Shown here: positions 32,716 to 42,059 of the stretch, in pieces
Numbering within the stretch: the stretch's first letter is position 1
Layout of the letters: every line of letters starts with the position of its first letter
Notes under the pieces: model-generated
What the model saw: the letters and a program-made list of their open reading frames with translations, nothing else
The model's database searches: none
What the model was told of the DNA's origin: nothing
Translations under genes and position numbers: made by a program
Origin: Actinomycetales bacterium
Lineage (GTDB): Bacteria; Actinomycetota; Actinomycetes; Actinomycetales; Kineosporiaceae
Reading direction: 5' to 3'
NCBI GenBank assembly: GCA_012719445.1
Contig: JAAYAH010000194.1
Span: 1-57,613 of the forward strand
Length of the DNA: 57,613 bases

Positions 32716-34191
32716 CCGCTGCCCGAGCAGGTCCACGAGGCGTTCGGCCAGCCCGGTGTACCCGGCCGGGGTCAGCGACAGCAGCCTGGCCTCGTCCGCG
32801 GCGGGCAGGTCGAGTCCGCGGACGAACTCGCGGAGGGCCGGACCGTCGATCCGGCGGCCCCTGGTCAGCTCCTTGAGCCGCTCGTAGGGCCGGTCGAGAC
32901 CGTTCACCCGCATCACCGACTGGACGGCCTCCCCGAGCACCTCCCAGGTGGCGTCGAGGTCGCGCTCCAGCGCCGCCCGGTCGACGTCCAGCCCGGCCAG
33001 CCCGCGCCGGGCGTTGTCGACGGCCAGCAGCGAGTGGCCGAACGCGGTCCCGATGTTGCGCTGCATGGAGGAGTCCGTGAGGTCCCGCTGCATCCGCGAG
33101 GTGACCAGGGTCGATCCCAGCACGTCCAGCAGCGCGCAGCTCACCTCGAGATTCGCCTCGGCGTTCTCGAACCGGATCGGGTTGACCTTGTGCGGCATGG
33201 TGCTGGAGCCGACCGTGCCCTGCCCCCGGACCTGGGCGAAGTAGCCGAGCGAGATGTAGGTCCAGACGTCGGTGCAGAGGTTGTGCAGGACGCGGTTGAA
33301 CCGGGCGACGTCCGCGTACAGCTCGGCCTGCCAGTCGTGCGACTCGATCTGGGTGGTCAGCGGGTTCCAGGTCAGGCCGAGCCCGGTGACGAAGGACCGG
33401 GAGAGCTCGACCCAGTCGGTCCCCGGGGCCGCGATCACGTGGGCGGCGTAGGTGCCCGTCGCTCCGTTGATCTTGCCGAGGTACTCGGCCGCCCCGATCC
33501 GGCGCAGCTGACGGTCCAGCCGGGCGGCGAGGACGGCGAGCTCCTTGCCCAGGGTCGTCGGCGTCGCCGGCTGTCCGTGCGTGCGCGCCAGCATCGGGAC
33601 GTCGCGGTACGCCCTGGCCATGGTCGCGACGTCGTCGGCCAGCGCCGTGGCCGCGGGCAGCCACACGGCCCGGACGGCATCCCTGACCATGAGCGCGTAG
33701 GCGAGGTTGTTGACGTCCTCGCTGGTGCAGAAGATGTGCACCAGTTCGGCGAGATCGGCGAGCGAGGTGCCCTCCATCCGGCGCTTGACGTAGTACTCGA
33801 CGGCCTTGACGTCGTGCAGCGTGACCGCCTCGATCTCGGCCAGCTCCGCGACGGCCGCGGTGTCGAAGTCGGTGACCAGCCGGCGGAGCCGAGCCGTCTC
33901 GTCCTCGCCCAGCCGACGCACTCCCGGCAGCGCCCCGGCTCGGGTGAGGTGGATCAGCCACTCGACCTCGACCCGAACCCGCTCCCGGTTCAGCGCGGCC
34001 TCGGAGAGGTGCTGCGTCAGCGGTGCGACGACCGGCCGGTACCGGCCGTCCAGCGGGCCGAGCGGGACGTCCCCGAGCACGCCGGTCCCCGGGTCACGAG
34101 GGTCGGGGGCTCCGGTCGGGGGTGTCCCGGTGACCGTGCCGGTCACCGGGACGGGGGGTTTCGGTTGCGGGTCCTGGCTACTCGCGTTCAC
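32701..34191 (-). CDS. purB: Adenylosuccinate lyase
   Basis: 496 residues. It cleaves adenylosuccinate and SAICAR in purine synthesis. The signature loop is GSSTMPHKVNPIRFENAEAN; also VHIFCTSEDVNNLAYALMVR, LARTHGQPATPTTLGKELAV and RMQRDLTDSSMQRNIGTAFG, all as in the long PurB form of E. coli type. An N-terminal 35-residue Pro/Thr-rich extension precedes LGPLDGRYRPVVAPL. The GTG start at 34191 overlaps the stop of the upstream VOC gene by four bases (GTGA), implying coupling. The C-terminal codons lie in a 16-bp tandem repeat. Confidence 0.96.
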   Translation of the reverse strand: MNASSQDPQPKPPVPVTGTVTGTPPTGAPDPRDPGTGVLGDVPLGPLDGRYRPVVAPLTQHLSEAALNRERVRVEVEWLIHLTRAGALPGVRRLGEDETARLRRLVTDFDTAAVAELAEIEAVTLHDVKAVEYYVKRRMEGTSLADLAELVHIFCTSEDVNNLAYALMVRDAVRAVWLPAATALADDVATMARAYRDVPMLARTHGQPATPTTLGKELAVLAARLDRQLRRIGAAEYLGKINGATGTYAAHVIAAPGTDWVELSRSFVTGLGLTWNPLTTQIESHDWQAELYADVARFNRVLHNLCTDVWTYISLGYFAQVRGQGTVGSSTMPHKVNPIRFENAEANLEVSCALLDVLGSTLVTSRMQRDLTDSSMQRNIGTAFGHSLLAVDNARRGLAGLDVDRAALERDLDATWEVLGEAVQSVMRVNGLDRPYERLKELTRGRRIDGPALREFVRGLDLPAADEARLLSLTPAGYTGLAERLVDLLGQRPGGH

Positions 34192-35003
34192 GGTCCCACA
34201 TGGTGGCACGCGGCGTCCCGGAGCGGTCTGCCGCAGGGTTCCACGACCGAGAACGGGGCCCCCTGCGGGTCCCGGAAAATGGCGATCCGGCCGATCGGGG
34301 TGTCCCGGCCGGCGTGGATGACCTCGGCCCCCCGCTTCGCTGCCTCCTCGGTCGTCGCCATCGCGTCGTCGACCTGGAAGTAGATCATCCAGTGCGGGGG
34401 CACCCACCGGGGTGCCGCCGGGTCCACCTGGCCGATGGCACCGACGGCCGAGCCGGGCACCTCGCCGTCGATGAACGCGATGTCGCGCCGGCCGGTGTAC
34501 ATCGTGTAGGTGCAGCCGAAGACCTCGGCGTAGAAGGCCCGGGCCACCTCGGGGTCCCAGGTCCGGCACTCGTTCCAGACCATGGCCCCCGGTCGTCCGG
34601 TGATCGAGGACCCCAGGTGCTGGCCGGCCTGCCACAGCCCGAAGGCCGCGCCGGTCGGGTCGATGGCGAGGGCCATCCGGCCGTCATGCCCCATCGACAT
34701 CGGCCGCATGACCACGTCACCGCCGTGCCGGACGATGGCGGAACAGGTCGTCTCCAGGTCGTCCGAGGCCAGGTAGGTGGTCCAGACGGCGTGCAGCGAG
34801 GTGTTCGCCGAGCTGGGACCGATGCCCGCGACCGGACGGCCGTCGACGGTCGCCAGGTGGTAGTCGCCGAGGTCGGGGTCGGATTCGGCGATCTCCCAGC
34901 CCAGGACGCCGGCGTAGAACTCCGTCGCCGCGGTCACGTCGGAGGCCATCAGCTCGGCCCAGGCCGGGGTCCCCTGCGGCCAGGGGACGTCGCGAGTGCT
35001 CAT
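34188..35003 (-). CDS. Two-domain VOC (glyoxalase/bleomycin-resistance fold) protein
   Basis: 271 residues with two VOC modules: first GTPAWAELMASDVTAATEFY AGVLGWEI ... LAIDPTGAAFGLWQAG, second GAMVWNECRTWDPEVARAFY AEVFG ... RIAIFRDPQGAPFSVVEP. This tandem layout is common in actinobacterial hydroxylase- or glyoxalase-type VOC proteins, for example the 27-kDa antigen CFP30B group. Substrate unknown. ATG at 35003 with GGAAGGACC upstream. The stop overlaps the purB start, so it is the first gene of a two-gene unit. It is divergent from the HAD gene. Confidence 0.9.
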   Translation of the reverse strand: MSTRDVPWPQGTPAWAELMASDVTAATEFYAGVLGWEIAESDPDLGDYHLATVDGRPVAGIGPSSANTSLHAVWTTYLASDDLETTCSAIVRHGGDVVMRPMSMGHDGRMALAIDPTGAAFGLWQAGQHLGSSITGRPGAMVWNECRTWDPEVARAFYAEVFGCTYTMYTGRRDIAFIDGEVPGSAVGAIGQVDPAAPRWVPPHWMIYFQVDDAMATTEEAAKRGAEVIHAGRDTPIGRIAIFRDPQGAPFSVVEPCGRPLRDAACHHVGP

Positions 35004-35231
35004 CCTGGTCCTTCCGTGACAGAGAGGACAGCGGCTGGACAGGGCAGCCCTAGTGTCTCACTGCGGAGTGTAACGACCAACACCCCGAGTGACCGATGGG
35101 CGGCCCCGATCCGCCGTCACCGGTCTGCCGTCGACGTCCGCCGTCGACGGTTCGGCCCGATCGGCGGGCGCGGGCCGATCCGAATACGGTGGCACCCTTG
35201 GCCCGCCGCCGGAAGCCCTGGAGGGAGCCTG

Positions 35232-36059
35232 GTGACAATTCCCGTGCCGATCCGGGGGGTCGTCTTCGACTTCCATGAGACCCTCGTCACAGCCCGTGAT
35301 CCCGGAGCGTGGGTCGAGGCCGCCTGGCGGCACCTGGGACGGGATGCGAGCCCTGCCGCCGCCCTCGGGCCAGTGGGGTTCGAGCGGGTACGCACCGGGA
35401 TCGCCCAGGTGTGGAGGCACGCCGCGGTGATCGATCCGGACGGTGGACGGGATCTCGACCCCGGTCGTCATCGCGCGGTCTTCCAGCAGGTGATGGAGCT
35501 GTCGGGCGTCGAGGAGGACCTCGGGACCGCCCTGTACGCGGTGATGACCCGGCAGTGGGTCCCGTTCGACGACGTGCTGCCGGTCCTGGCGGCCCTCCGC
35601 GAGCGGGAGGTCGCGACGCTCGTGCTGTCGAACGTCGGCATCGACATCCGCGACCACCTCGACCGGGCGGGGATCGCGGCGCTCGTCGACGACGTGGTGC
35701 TGTCCTTCGAGGTCGGCGTCGTCAAGCCGCGACCGGAGATCTTCGCGCGGGCGTTGGCGCGGCTCCGGCTCCCCGCGGACGAGGTGCTCATGGTCGGTGA
35801 CAACGCGCGCGACGACACCGGCGGCGTCGCCCTGGGGATCCGCACCCTCATCCTCCCGCCGGTCACCGGCCCGGTACGAGGTCTGGCCGCGGTCCTCGGC
35901 CTCGTCGACGGCGCCGCGACCGGGCGGGCCGGGGTGTGCGGTGCAGGGGTCGATGGTGCGGAGGCCGACGGTGCGGGGGCCGACGGTGCCGCGACCGGGC
36001 GGGCCGGGAGTAGCGGCGCCGCGACCGGGTGGGCCAGGGTCGACGCCGGGACCCGGTGA
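35232..36059 (+). CDS. HAD-superfamily hydrolase with repetitive Ala/Gly tail
   Basis: 275 residues. Motif I is VVFDFHETLV: the nucleophile Asp is present, but the second Asp of DxD is replaced by His. Motif II LVLSNVG, motif III GVVKPRPEIF and motif IV MVGDNARDDTGGVALG are intact, matching HAD-IA phosphatases. The tail from about residue 228 is low-complexity with a five-residue period (GVDGA EADGA GADGA ATGRA GSSGA), encoded by 15-bp units. GTG at 35232 with GGAGGG upstream. Substrate not evident; the His may alter leaving-group protonation. Confidence 0.85.
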   Translation: MTIPVPIRGVVFDFHETLVTARDPGAWVEAAWRHLGRDASPAAALGPVGFERVRTGIAQVWRHAAVIDPDGGRDLDPGRHRAVFQQVMELSGVEEDLGTALYAVMTRQWVPFDDVLPVLAALREREVATLVLSNVGIDIRDHLDRAGIAALVDDVVLSFEVGVVKPRPEIFARALARLRLPADEVLMVGDNARDDTGGVALGIRTLILPPVTGPVRGLAAVLGLVDGAATGRAGVCGAGVDGAEADGAGADGAATGRAGSSGAATGWARVDAGTR

Positions 36060-36094
36060 GCCCGACCCGTCGCGGAGTGCCCGGCGGCCGGGGA

Positions 36095-37090
36095 TCAGGG
36101 GATGGACTCGCGGAGGGCCGGGAGGATCTCGTGCTCGGCCGCCTCGATGAACGATCCCTGGGTGTCGCCGCCGATCTGCACCAGCGCGATGTCGGTGAAC
36201 CCGGCGACGACGTAGCGCCGCACCGCCTCGACGATCCGCTCGACCCGGTGACCGCAGGGGACGCGATGCCGGACGTCGCGCGGCTTGATCCGCCGGGTCG
36301 CTGCGTCGACGGACGACGTCCCGGGCAGGCCGGTGCTCGCCCCGCGGTGGTCGAGGAACCAGCGGTACTGCTCGTGCGCGCGCCGGACGGCGGCACCCTC
36401 GTCGCGGTCCCAGGACACCGGCACCTGCCCGATCTTCCGGGAGGAGCCGGGGGAGGAGGTCCCGCCGGCGGGTGAGGTGCGTACGGCGTCCCAGGCCGCG
36501 GCCAGCGAGGCCCGGGGCTCGACCGCGATCATGATGTCCGCCCGTGGCGCGAACGCCCGCACCGACCGGTTGTCGGCCACCCCGACGCCGAGGGGGACCC
36601 GGACGTCCGGCAGGTCCCACAACCGGGCCGAGTCGGTGCGGAAGTAGGCACCGTCGTAGCTGATCTCGCCGCCCCCGAAGAGGGCGAGGATGATGTCGAC
36701 CGCCTCGCTGAGCATCGCCTGCCGGACCCGGTCCTCCGGCCATGCGCGGCCGACGACGTGCTCGTTGAGGTTCTCGCCGTCGCCCAGTCCCAGGGCGAAC
36801 CGGCCCCGGGACAGGATCTGCATGGTGGCGGCCTTCTGGGCGACGACAACCGGGTGGTAGCGCATGATCGGGCAGGTGACGTAGGTCATCAGATCCATGC
36901 CCGCGGTGACCTGGGCCACGGCGCCGAGCACGCTCCACACGTAGGGGGAGTGCCCCTGGGTCGCCAGCCGGGGGGAGAAGCTGTCGCTCGCGACGGCGAA
37001 GTCGAAGCCCGCAGCCTCGGCCGCGGCGGCGTGGAGCACGAGTTCGCGTGGTCCCGCCTGCTCGCCCAGCAGGGTGTATCCCAGTTTCAC
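36095..37090 (-). CDS. F420-dependent oxidoreductase (LLM class, G6PD-like group)
   Basis: 331 residues of the luciferase-like TIM barrel: [20 protein letters not shown] at the start, [63 protein letters not shown]. The last motif is typical of F420-dependent glucose-6-phosphate-dehydrogenase-like enzymes. It reduces or oxidises an unknown substrate using coenzyme F420. The GTG at 37090 has only a weak ribosome site (TGAG). It is convergent with the HAD gene (35 bp gap) and divergent from the PEBP gene. Confidence 0.9.
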   Translation of the reverse strand: MKLGYTLLGEQAGPRELVLHAAAAEAAGFDFAVASDSFSPRLATQGHSPYVWSVLGAVAQVTAGMDLMTYVTCPIMRYHPVVVAQKAATMQILSRGRFALGLGDGENLNEHVVGRAWPEDRVRQAMLSEAVDIILALFGGGEISYDGAYFRTDSARLWDLPDVRVPLGVGVADNRSVRAFAPRADIMIAVEPRASLAAAWDAVRTSPAGGTSSPGSSRKIGQVPVSWDRDEGAAVRRAHEQYRWFLDHRGASTGLPGTSSVDAATRRIKPRDVRHRVPCGHRVERIVEAVRRYVVAGFTDIALVQIGGDTQGSFIEAAEHEILPALRESIP

Positions 37091-37384
37091 CTCATTGAGG
37101 ATAGTTTCACGGGCGGTGTTCCGCGCCCCTCCGTCGGCATCATTCCGGAAGGAATCTCACGGTCACCCGCATCTGCCCGGTGGCATCCGGGTCGGAGGGT
37201 AACTACGGTTTTGTCCGACCTGACCGCAGTCGGTGCGGCGGTGTCGCGTCATCCGGAGCGGTCAGTCCCCGCCCGCTCCGGCCCGGAACCCGCAGCGAGA
37301 CCCGTCCCTACCCTGGTCGACACTGTCCGTAGCGAATCGATCACACATGTGCTCGGCCAGGGCACACTCTCCCAGGAGGTCGCA

Positions 37385-37912
37385 TTGCCGAGGAACCCCT
37401 ACCAGGACCTGCCCGAGGTACGGTCCTTCACCGTCACAAGCCAGGATCTCCGGGACGCGGAGAAACTTGCGATGTCCCAGGTCAGCGGCATCATGGGGGC
37501 TGGAGGAGAGGATGTCTCGCCGCAGCTGAGCTGGAGCGGCTTCCCCGAGGGCACCCGCAGCTTCGCCGTCACCGTCTTCGATCCGGACGCCCCGACCGCC
37601 AGCGGGTTCTGGCACTGGGCCGTCGTCGACATCCCGGCGGGCGTGACCTCGCTCGCCCGTGGCGCGGGTGACGAGGCCGGATCAGGCCTCCCGCAGCCCG
37701 CCTTCCAACTCCGCAACGACGCGGGCGTCCGCGGCTACGCCGGTGCCGCACCGCCGGAGGGCCACGGCCCGCACCACTACTACACCGTCGTGCACGCGGT
37801 CGACGTCGAGAGCCTGGGGATCGACCCCGACTCCTCACCCGCGGTCCTCGGGTTCAACCTCTTCTTCCACACCCTGGCCCGGGGGATGCTCGTCCCCTGG
37901 TACGAGTGCTGA
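37385..37912 (+). CDS. PEBP/YbhB-family protein
   Basis: 175 residues, the normal size: [10 protein letters not shown] start (TTG codon), then [48 protein letters not shown] and [29 protein letters not shown] and GxxPPxGxxxH(x)Y are the ligand-pocket motifs of phosphatidylethanolamine-binding proteins. Bacterial role unknown. The TTG at 37385 is chosen because AGGAGG ends five bases upstream and the protein then has family length; the frame is open much further upstream but across a promoter region. Confidence 0.9.
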   Translation: MPRNPYQDLPEVRSFTVTSQDLRDAEKLAMSQVSGIMGAGGEDVSPQLSWSGFPEGTRSFAVTVFDPDAPTASGFWHWAVVDIPAGVTSLARGAGDEAGSGLPQPAFQLRNDAGVRGYAGAAPPEGHGPHHYYTVVHAVDVESLGIDPDSSPAVLGFNLFFHTLARGMLVPWYEC

Positions 37913-38076
37913 GCCACGCCGGACCGCCCGGCGGCGATGCCGACCGCGTCCGCGGCACCGGCCCGTCCGCCGGGCGGCCCGACCACTCCCGGCGTCGGCC
38001 CGACCACCCCCGGACGTCGCCTGCCTCCCGGGGTCGTCTTCCTCTCGCGCGGTGGGCGGGAACGGGTCCGCGCTTG

Positions 38077-38089
38077 TAGGTTGAGGGCC
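38077..38089 (+). promoter_or_regulatory. -10 element giving a leaderless pntAA transcript
   Basis: TAGGTT at 38077-38082 ends seven bases before the GTG start, so transcription should begin at the start codon itself. No good -35 is seen. Confidence 0.5.
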
Positions 38090-39277
38090 GTGAAGGTCGC
38101 CGTCCTCGCCGAGGCCGTGCCCGGGGAGACCCGGGTCGCCCTGCTCCCGGACGCCGTCACCACCCTGGTCAATGCCGGGTTGACGGTCGTCGTCGCCGCT
38201 GGTGCCGGTTCCCGGGCTCTCGCCCCGGACCACGCCTACGTCGCCGCAGGGGCGGAGGTGGTGCCCGACGTCGGGCTCGCCGACGTCGACGTCCTGCTCC
38301 ACGTCCGACCGCTCTCCCCCGAGACGGTCGGCGCGTTGCGCGCCGGGGCGGTGACCGTCGGGTTCTGCTCGCCGGCAGGCGAGCTGGACACGGTCCGCGC
38401 GCTGCGGGACGCCAGGGTGACCTCCTTCGCCATGGAGCTCGTGCCGCGGATCTCCCGCGCCCAGTCCATGGACGCGTTGACCTCCCAGGCCCTGGTCGCC
38501 GGGTACCGGTGCGTGCTCGAGGCCGCGATGCGACTGCCGCGGTTCTTCCCGCTGTTCATGACGGCGGCCGGGACCGTCCCGCCGGCGCGGGTCCTCGTGC
38601 TCGGTGCCGGGGTGGCCGGGCTGCAGGCCATCGCGACGGCCCGCCGGCTGGGCGCCGTGGTCTCCGCCTACGACGTCCGTCCCGCCAGCGCCGACGAGGT
38701 GCGGTCGATGGGCGCCACCTTCGTCGAGCTCGACCTGGAGAGCCTGGCCGGCAGCGGCGGCTACGCCAGGGAGATGTCGGAGGACCGGGCCAGGCGCCAG
38801 CGTGAGCTGCTGGCCCCGCACGTGGCCGACGCCGACATCGTCATCACCACCGCCGCCGTGCCGGGGCGACCCGCTCCGCTGCTGGTGACCACCGAGATGC
38901 TGGCCGGCATGAAGCCGGGCAGCGTTGTCGTCGACCTCGCCGCCGAGTCCGGCGGGAACGTCGAGGGCTCCGTCGCCGGTGAGGAGGTGGCCGTCGGGGT
39001 CGCCACCGCGACCGGCACCCCCGGCGCGCCGGACGGCACCGTCCGGGTCTTCGGGATGCGGGACGCCGCCAGCACCATGCCCGCCGACGCCTCCCGGCTG
39101 TACGGCAAGAACGTGGCCAACCTGTTGCTGCTCATGACCCGGGACGGTGAGGTCGTCCCCGACCTGGAGGACGAGGTGCTCGCCGGAGCGTGCCTGACCC
39201 ACGGCGGGACCGTCCGCCACGAGCCGACCGCCGGGCTCCTCGGCGAGCAGCTCCTCACCGCGGGGGGCGAGGCCTGA
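38090..39277 (+). CDS. pntAA: NAD(P) transhydrogenase, alpha subunit part 1 (NAD-binding)
   Basis: 395 residues. It begins VKVAVLAEAVPGETRVALLP, the alanine-dehydrogenase/PntA N-terminal signature. The nucleotide-binding core has RVLVLGAGVAGLQAIATARR LGAVVSAYDVRP and a DADIVITTAAVPGRPAP loop. This is the soluble NAD(H)-binding domain I of the proton-translocating transhydrogenase, which uses proton motive force to make NADPH. The three-gene form pntAA-pntAB-pntB is the split arrangement seen in many actinobacteria and Rhodospirillum. Start GTG 38090, seven bases after a TAGGTT element. Its stop overlaps the next start (TGATG). Confidence 0.95.
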   Translation: MKVAVLAEAVPGETRVALLPDAVTTLVNAGLTVVVAAGAGSRALAPDHAYVAAGAEVVPDVGLADVDVLLHVRPLSPETVGALRAGAVTVGFCSPAGELDTVRALRDARVTSFAMELVPRISRAQSMDALTSQALVAGYRCVLEAAMRLPRFFPLFMTAAGTVPPARVLVLGAGVAGLQAIATARRLGAVVSAYDVRPASADEVRSMGATFVELDLESLAGSGGYAREMSEDRARRQRELLAPHVADADIVITTAAVPGRPAPLLVTTEMLAGMKPGSVVVDLAAESGGNVEGSVAGEEVAVGVATATGTPGAPDGTVRVFGMRDAASTMPADASRLYGKNVANLLLLMTRDGEVVPDLEDEVLAGACLTHGGTVRHEPTAGLLGEQLLTAGGEA

Positions 39278-39573
39278 TGGACGGCGTGGCGCTCCTGTCG
39301 ATCTTCGTCCTGTCGGTGTTCGTCGGGTTCGAGGTCGTCTCCAAGGTCTCGACGATTCTGCACACCCCGCTGATGTCCGGGGCCAACGCCATCCACGGGA
39401 TCATCCTCGTCGGCGCGGTCCTGGTCACCGGGCACGCCGACGACTCCATCACCCTCGTCGTCGGCCTGCTCGCCGTGGTGCTGGCCACCGTCAACCTCGT
39501 CGGAGGGTTCGTGGTCACCGACCGGATGCTGGAGATGTTCGGCTCCCGTCCCACCCCGGGAGGTGACCGGTGA
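39277..39573 (+). CDS. pntAB: NAD(P) transhydrogenase, alpha subunit part 2 (membrane)
   Basis: 98 residues, membrane domain II part: VALLSIFVLSVFVGFEVVSK, the conserved TPLMSGANAIHGIILVGAVL VTG and two further helices. ATG at 39277 overlaps the pntAA stop by one base; its own stop overlaps the pntB GTG by four. Start choice is fixed by this coupling and by family length. Confidence 0.94.
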   Translation: MDGVALLSIFVLSVFVGFEVVSKVSTILHTPLMSGANAIHGIILVGAVLVTGHADDSITLVVGLLAVVLATVNLVGGFVVTDRMLEMFGSRPTPGGDR

Positions 39574-40958
39574 GCCTGCTCTCCGCCGACGCGACCGAGC
39601 TCGGGTACCTGCTGGCAGCGGTCTGCTTCATCCTCGCCCTCAAGGGCCTGTCCTCGCCCAGGTCGGCGCGCCGCGGCAACCTCATCGGGGCCGCGGGAGC
39701 AGCCCTCGCCCTCGCGGTCGCCTTCCTCTCCGGCGACCTCGACCACCTGGTACCCATCGTCGTGGCCATCGCCGTCGGCACCGCGCTCGCCGTCCCCGCG
39801 GCGCGGATGGTCAAGATGACCCAGATGCCGCAGCTCGTCGCCCTGTTCAACGGGGTCGGCGGCGGCGCGGCGGCGCTGGTCGCGCTGCTGGAGCTGGGCG
39901 AGACCGCCGGCGGGACCAGCGCGTGGGAGGGCGACCTGGCCGCGGTGGCGTTCACCGTCCTGGTCGGGGCGGTCTCCTTCGCCGGGTCCGTGGTGACCTT
40001 CCTCAAGCTGCAGGAGATCATGACCACCCGGCCGGTGGTCCTGCCCGGCGCGAAGCCGCTGATGATCGGCGGTCTCGTGGTCTCCCTGGGGGTCGCCGTC
40101 GCGGTGTTCGGCAGCGGGCAGCCGGTGCTGGCCTCGCTGCTCGGCCTGCTCGGCCTGGTCGTCGGGGTCATGCTCGTGCTGCCGGTCGGCGGAGCCGACG
40201 TGCCGATCGTGATCTCCCTGCTCAACGCCTTCACCGGGCTCACCGTCGCCGCGGGCGGTTTCGTCCTCGGCAACACGCTGCTGCTCGTCGCCGGGACCCT
40301 GGTCGGGGCCAGCGGCACGATTCTCACCCGGCTGATGGCCGCGGCCATGGGTCGCTCGGTGGCCGGGGTCATGTTCGGGGCGCTCAGGGGCGGCTCGACC
40401 GCGGGGTCGACGGCCGTGTCCAGCCGGCCGGTGCGGTCGGTCAGCCCCGAGGACGTCGCCATCCTGCTCGGCTACGCCCGGAAGGTGATCGTCGTCCCCG
40501 GGTACGGTCTGGCCGTCGCCCAGGCACAGCACACCATCCGGGAACTGGAGGAGATGCTGCGCGGGCGCGGGATCGAGGTCCTCTACGGCATTCACCCGGT
40601 GGCCGGTCGGATGCCGGGGCACATGAACGTGCTGCTCGCCGAGGCGAACGTGCCGTACCAGGCGCTCAAGGAGATGGACGAGGTCAACCCGGAGTTCCGG
40701 ACCACCGACGTGGTGCTCGTCGTCGGGGCGAACGACGTGGTCAACCCGGCCGCCAAGACCTCGCCAGGGGCGCCGATCTACGGGATGCCGATCCTTGAGG
40801 TCTCCGACGCCCAGCAGGTGGTGTTCCTCAAGCGGTCGATGCGTCCCGGTTTCGCCGGGATCGAGAACGAGCTGCTCTTCGACCCCAAGACGTCTCTGCT
40901 GTTCGGCGACGCCAAGGAGTCGCTGGCCAAGGTTCTCGCCGCGGTCAAGGGGCTGTGA
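39570..40958 (+). CDS. pntB: NAD(P) transhydrogenase, beta subunit
   Basis: 462 residues: about nine transmembrane helices (residues 1-260; PQLVALFNGVGGGAAALVAL, the PntB signature), then the NADP(H)-binding domain III with VIVVPGYGLAVAQAQHTIRE, GIHPVAGRMPGHMNVLLAEA NVPY, GANDVVNPAAKTSPGAPIYG MP and the C-terminal LFGDAKESLAKVLAAVK. All are standard. GTG at 39570, GTGA overlap with pntAB. Confidence 0.96.
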   Translation: MSLLSADATELGYLLAAVCFILALKGLSSPRSARRGNLIGAAGAALALAVAFLSGDLDHLVPIVVAIAVGTALAVPAARMVKMTQMPQLVALFNGVGGGAAALVALLELGETAGGTSAWEGDLAAVAFTVLVGAVSFAGSVVTFLKLQEIMTTRPVVLPGAKPLMIGGLVVSLGVAVAVFGSGQPVLASLLGLLGLVVGVMLVLPVGGADVPIVISLLNAFTGLTVAAGGFVLGNTLLLVAGTLVGASGTILTRLMAAAMGRSVAGVMFGALRGGSTAGSTAVSSRPVRSVSPEDVAILLGYARKVIVVPGYGLAVAQAQHTIRELEEMLRGRGIEVLYGIHPVAGRMPGHMNVLLAEANVPYQALKEMDEVNPEFRTTDVVLVVGANDVVNPAAKTSPGAPIYGMPILEVSDAQQVVFLKRSMRPGFAGIENELLFDPKTSLLFGDAKESLAKVLAAVKGL

Positions 40959-41048
40959 GCGCGGGCGTCGCAGGGCAGGGCCGGCGACCGGTCGCTGAGC
41001 CGGGGTGACGGCGGGTACCGACGGCTATCCCGGAGCACTCTCGGCGCC

Positions 41049-41060
41049 TACCCTGGGTGA
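41049..41060 (+). promoter_or_regulatory. -10 element giving a leaderless moxR-type transcript
   Basis: TACCCT at 41049-41054 lies six bases before the GTG start at 41061. There is no ribosome site beyond GGGTGA, consistent with leaderless translation. Confidence 0.45.
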
Positions 41061-42059
41061 GTGACGACCACGTCTCCGGCTGTCGGGAGCGCTGACGTTC
41101 CGCCGGTCCGTCAGGACCCGACCGCCGTCGCCGGCCGGCTGGTGCGCAACGTCGAGCGGGTGGTGCGCGGGCGGCGCGAGGCCGTCGAGCTGGTCACCAT
41201 CGCCCTGCTCTCCGGCGGGCACGCCATCCTCGAGGACGTCCCCGGGACCGGCAAGACCACGCTGGCCAGGGCGGTCGCCCGTAGCGTCGGCGGCAGCTTC
41301 CACCGCATCCAGGCCACCGCCGACCTGCTGCCCGCCGACATCACCGGCTCCTCGGTGTGGGACCCGGGGACCCAGACGTTCACCTTCGTCCCCGGTCCGG
41401 TCTTCGCCCACGTCGTCCTGGTCGACGAGCTCAACCGGACGCCGCCGCGCACCCAGTCGGCGTTCCTCGAGGTCATGGACGAGAACGCGGTGTCGGTGGA
41501 CGGGCACCGCTACCGGGTCCCCGACCCGTTCCTCATCGTCGCCACCCAGAACCCGCTGGAGCAGCACGGCACCTACCCGCTGCCGGAGGGGCAGCTCGAC
41601 CGGTTCGCGCTCCGGGTCCGGCTCGGCGGCCTGGACCACGCGGCCGAGCTGTGCGTCGTCCGCGAGCAGCTCGCCGGTCCGACCGTCGAGGAGCTCAGCC
41701 CGGTCGTCGAGGTCGAGGAGCTGCGCGCGGCCCGCAGGGAGGTCCGGGCGCTGCACGTCGCCGAACCGGTCCTGGAGTACGCCCTCGCGGTGGTGCGGGC
41801 CACCCGGACCGACCAACGAGTGCGCCTCGGGGCCAGCTCCCGGGCCGCGATCACCCTGCTGCGCTGCGCCCAGGCCCTCGCGGTGCTGCGCGGCCGGGAC
41901 TACGTCGTCCCGGACGACGTCCGTGCCCTCACCGTCCCGGTCCTCGGCCACCGGGTCGTCCTCGCCGGGGCCTACGCCGGAGGTCCGGGAGCCGCGGGGC
42001 AGGCCGTGGAGGCTGTGGTCACCGAGGTGGCGGCCAGGATCCCGGTGCCGGTCGGGTGA
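41061..42059 (+). CDS. MoxR-type AAA+ ATPase
   Basis: 332 residues. Walker A EDVPGTGKTTLARAVARSVG, Walker B AHVVLVDELNRTPPRTQSAF LEVMDE, sensor 1 FLIVATQNPLEQHGTYPLPE GQLDRF, and a C-terminal lid with helical bundle. MoxR ATPases act as chaperones for metallo- or cell-envelope protein assembly. It is the first gene of a three-gene operon with a DUF58 protein and a membrane transglutaminase, a conserved actinobacterial trio; each junction is a GTGA overlap. Confidence 0.93.
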   Translation: MTTTSPAVGSADVPPVRQDPTAVAGRLVRNVERVVRGRREAVELVTIALLSGGHAILEDVPGTGKTTLARAVARSVGGSFHRIQATADLLPADITGSSVWDPGTQTFTFVPGPVFAHVVLVDELNRTPPRTQSAFLEVMDENAVSVDGHRYRVPDPFLIVATQNPLEQHGTYPLPEGQLDRFALRVRLGGLDHAAELCVVREQLAGPTVEELSPVVEVEELRAARREVRALHVAEPVLEYALAVVRATRTDQRVRLGASSRAAITLLRCAQALAVLRGRDYVVPDDVRALTVPVLGHRVVLAGAYAGGPGAAGQAVEAVVTEVAARIPVPVG

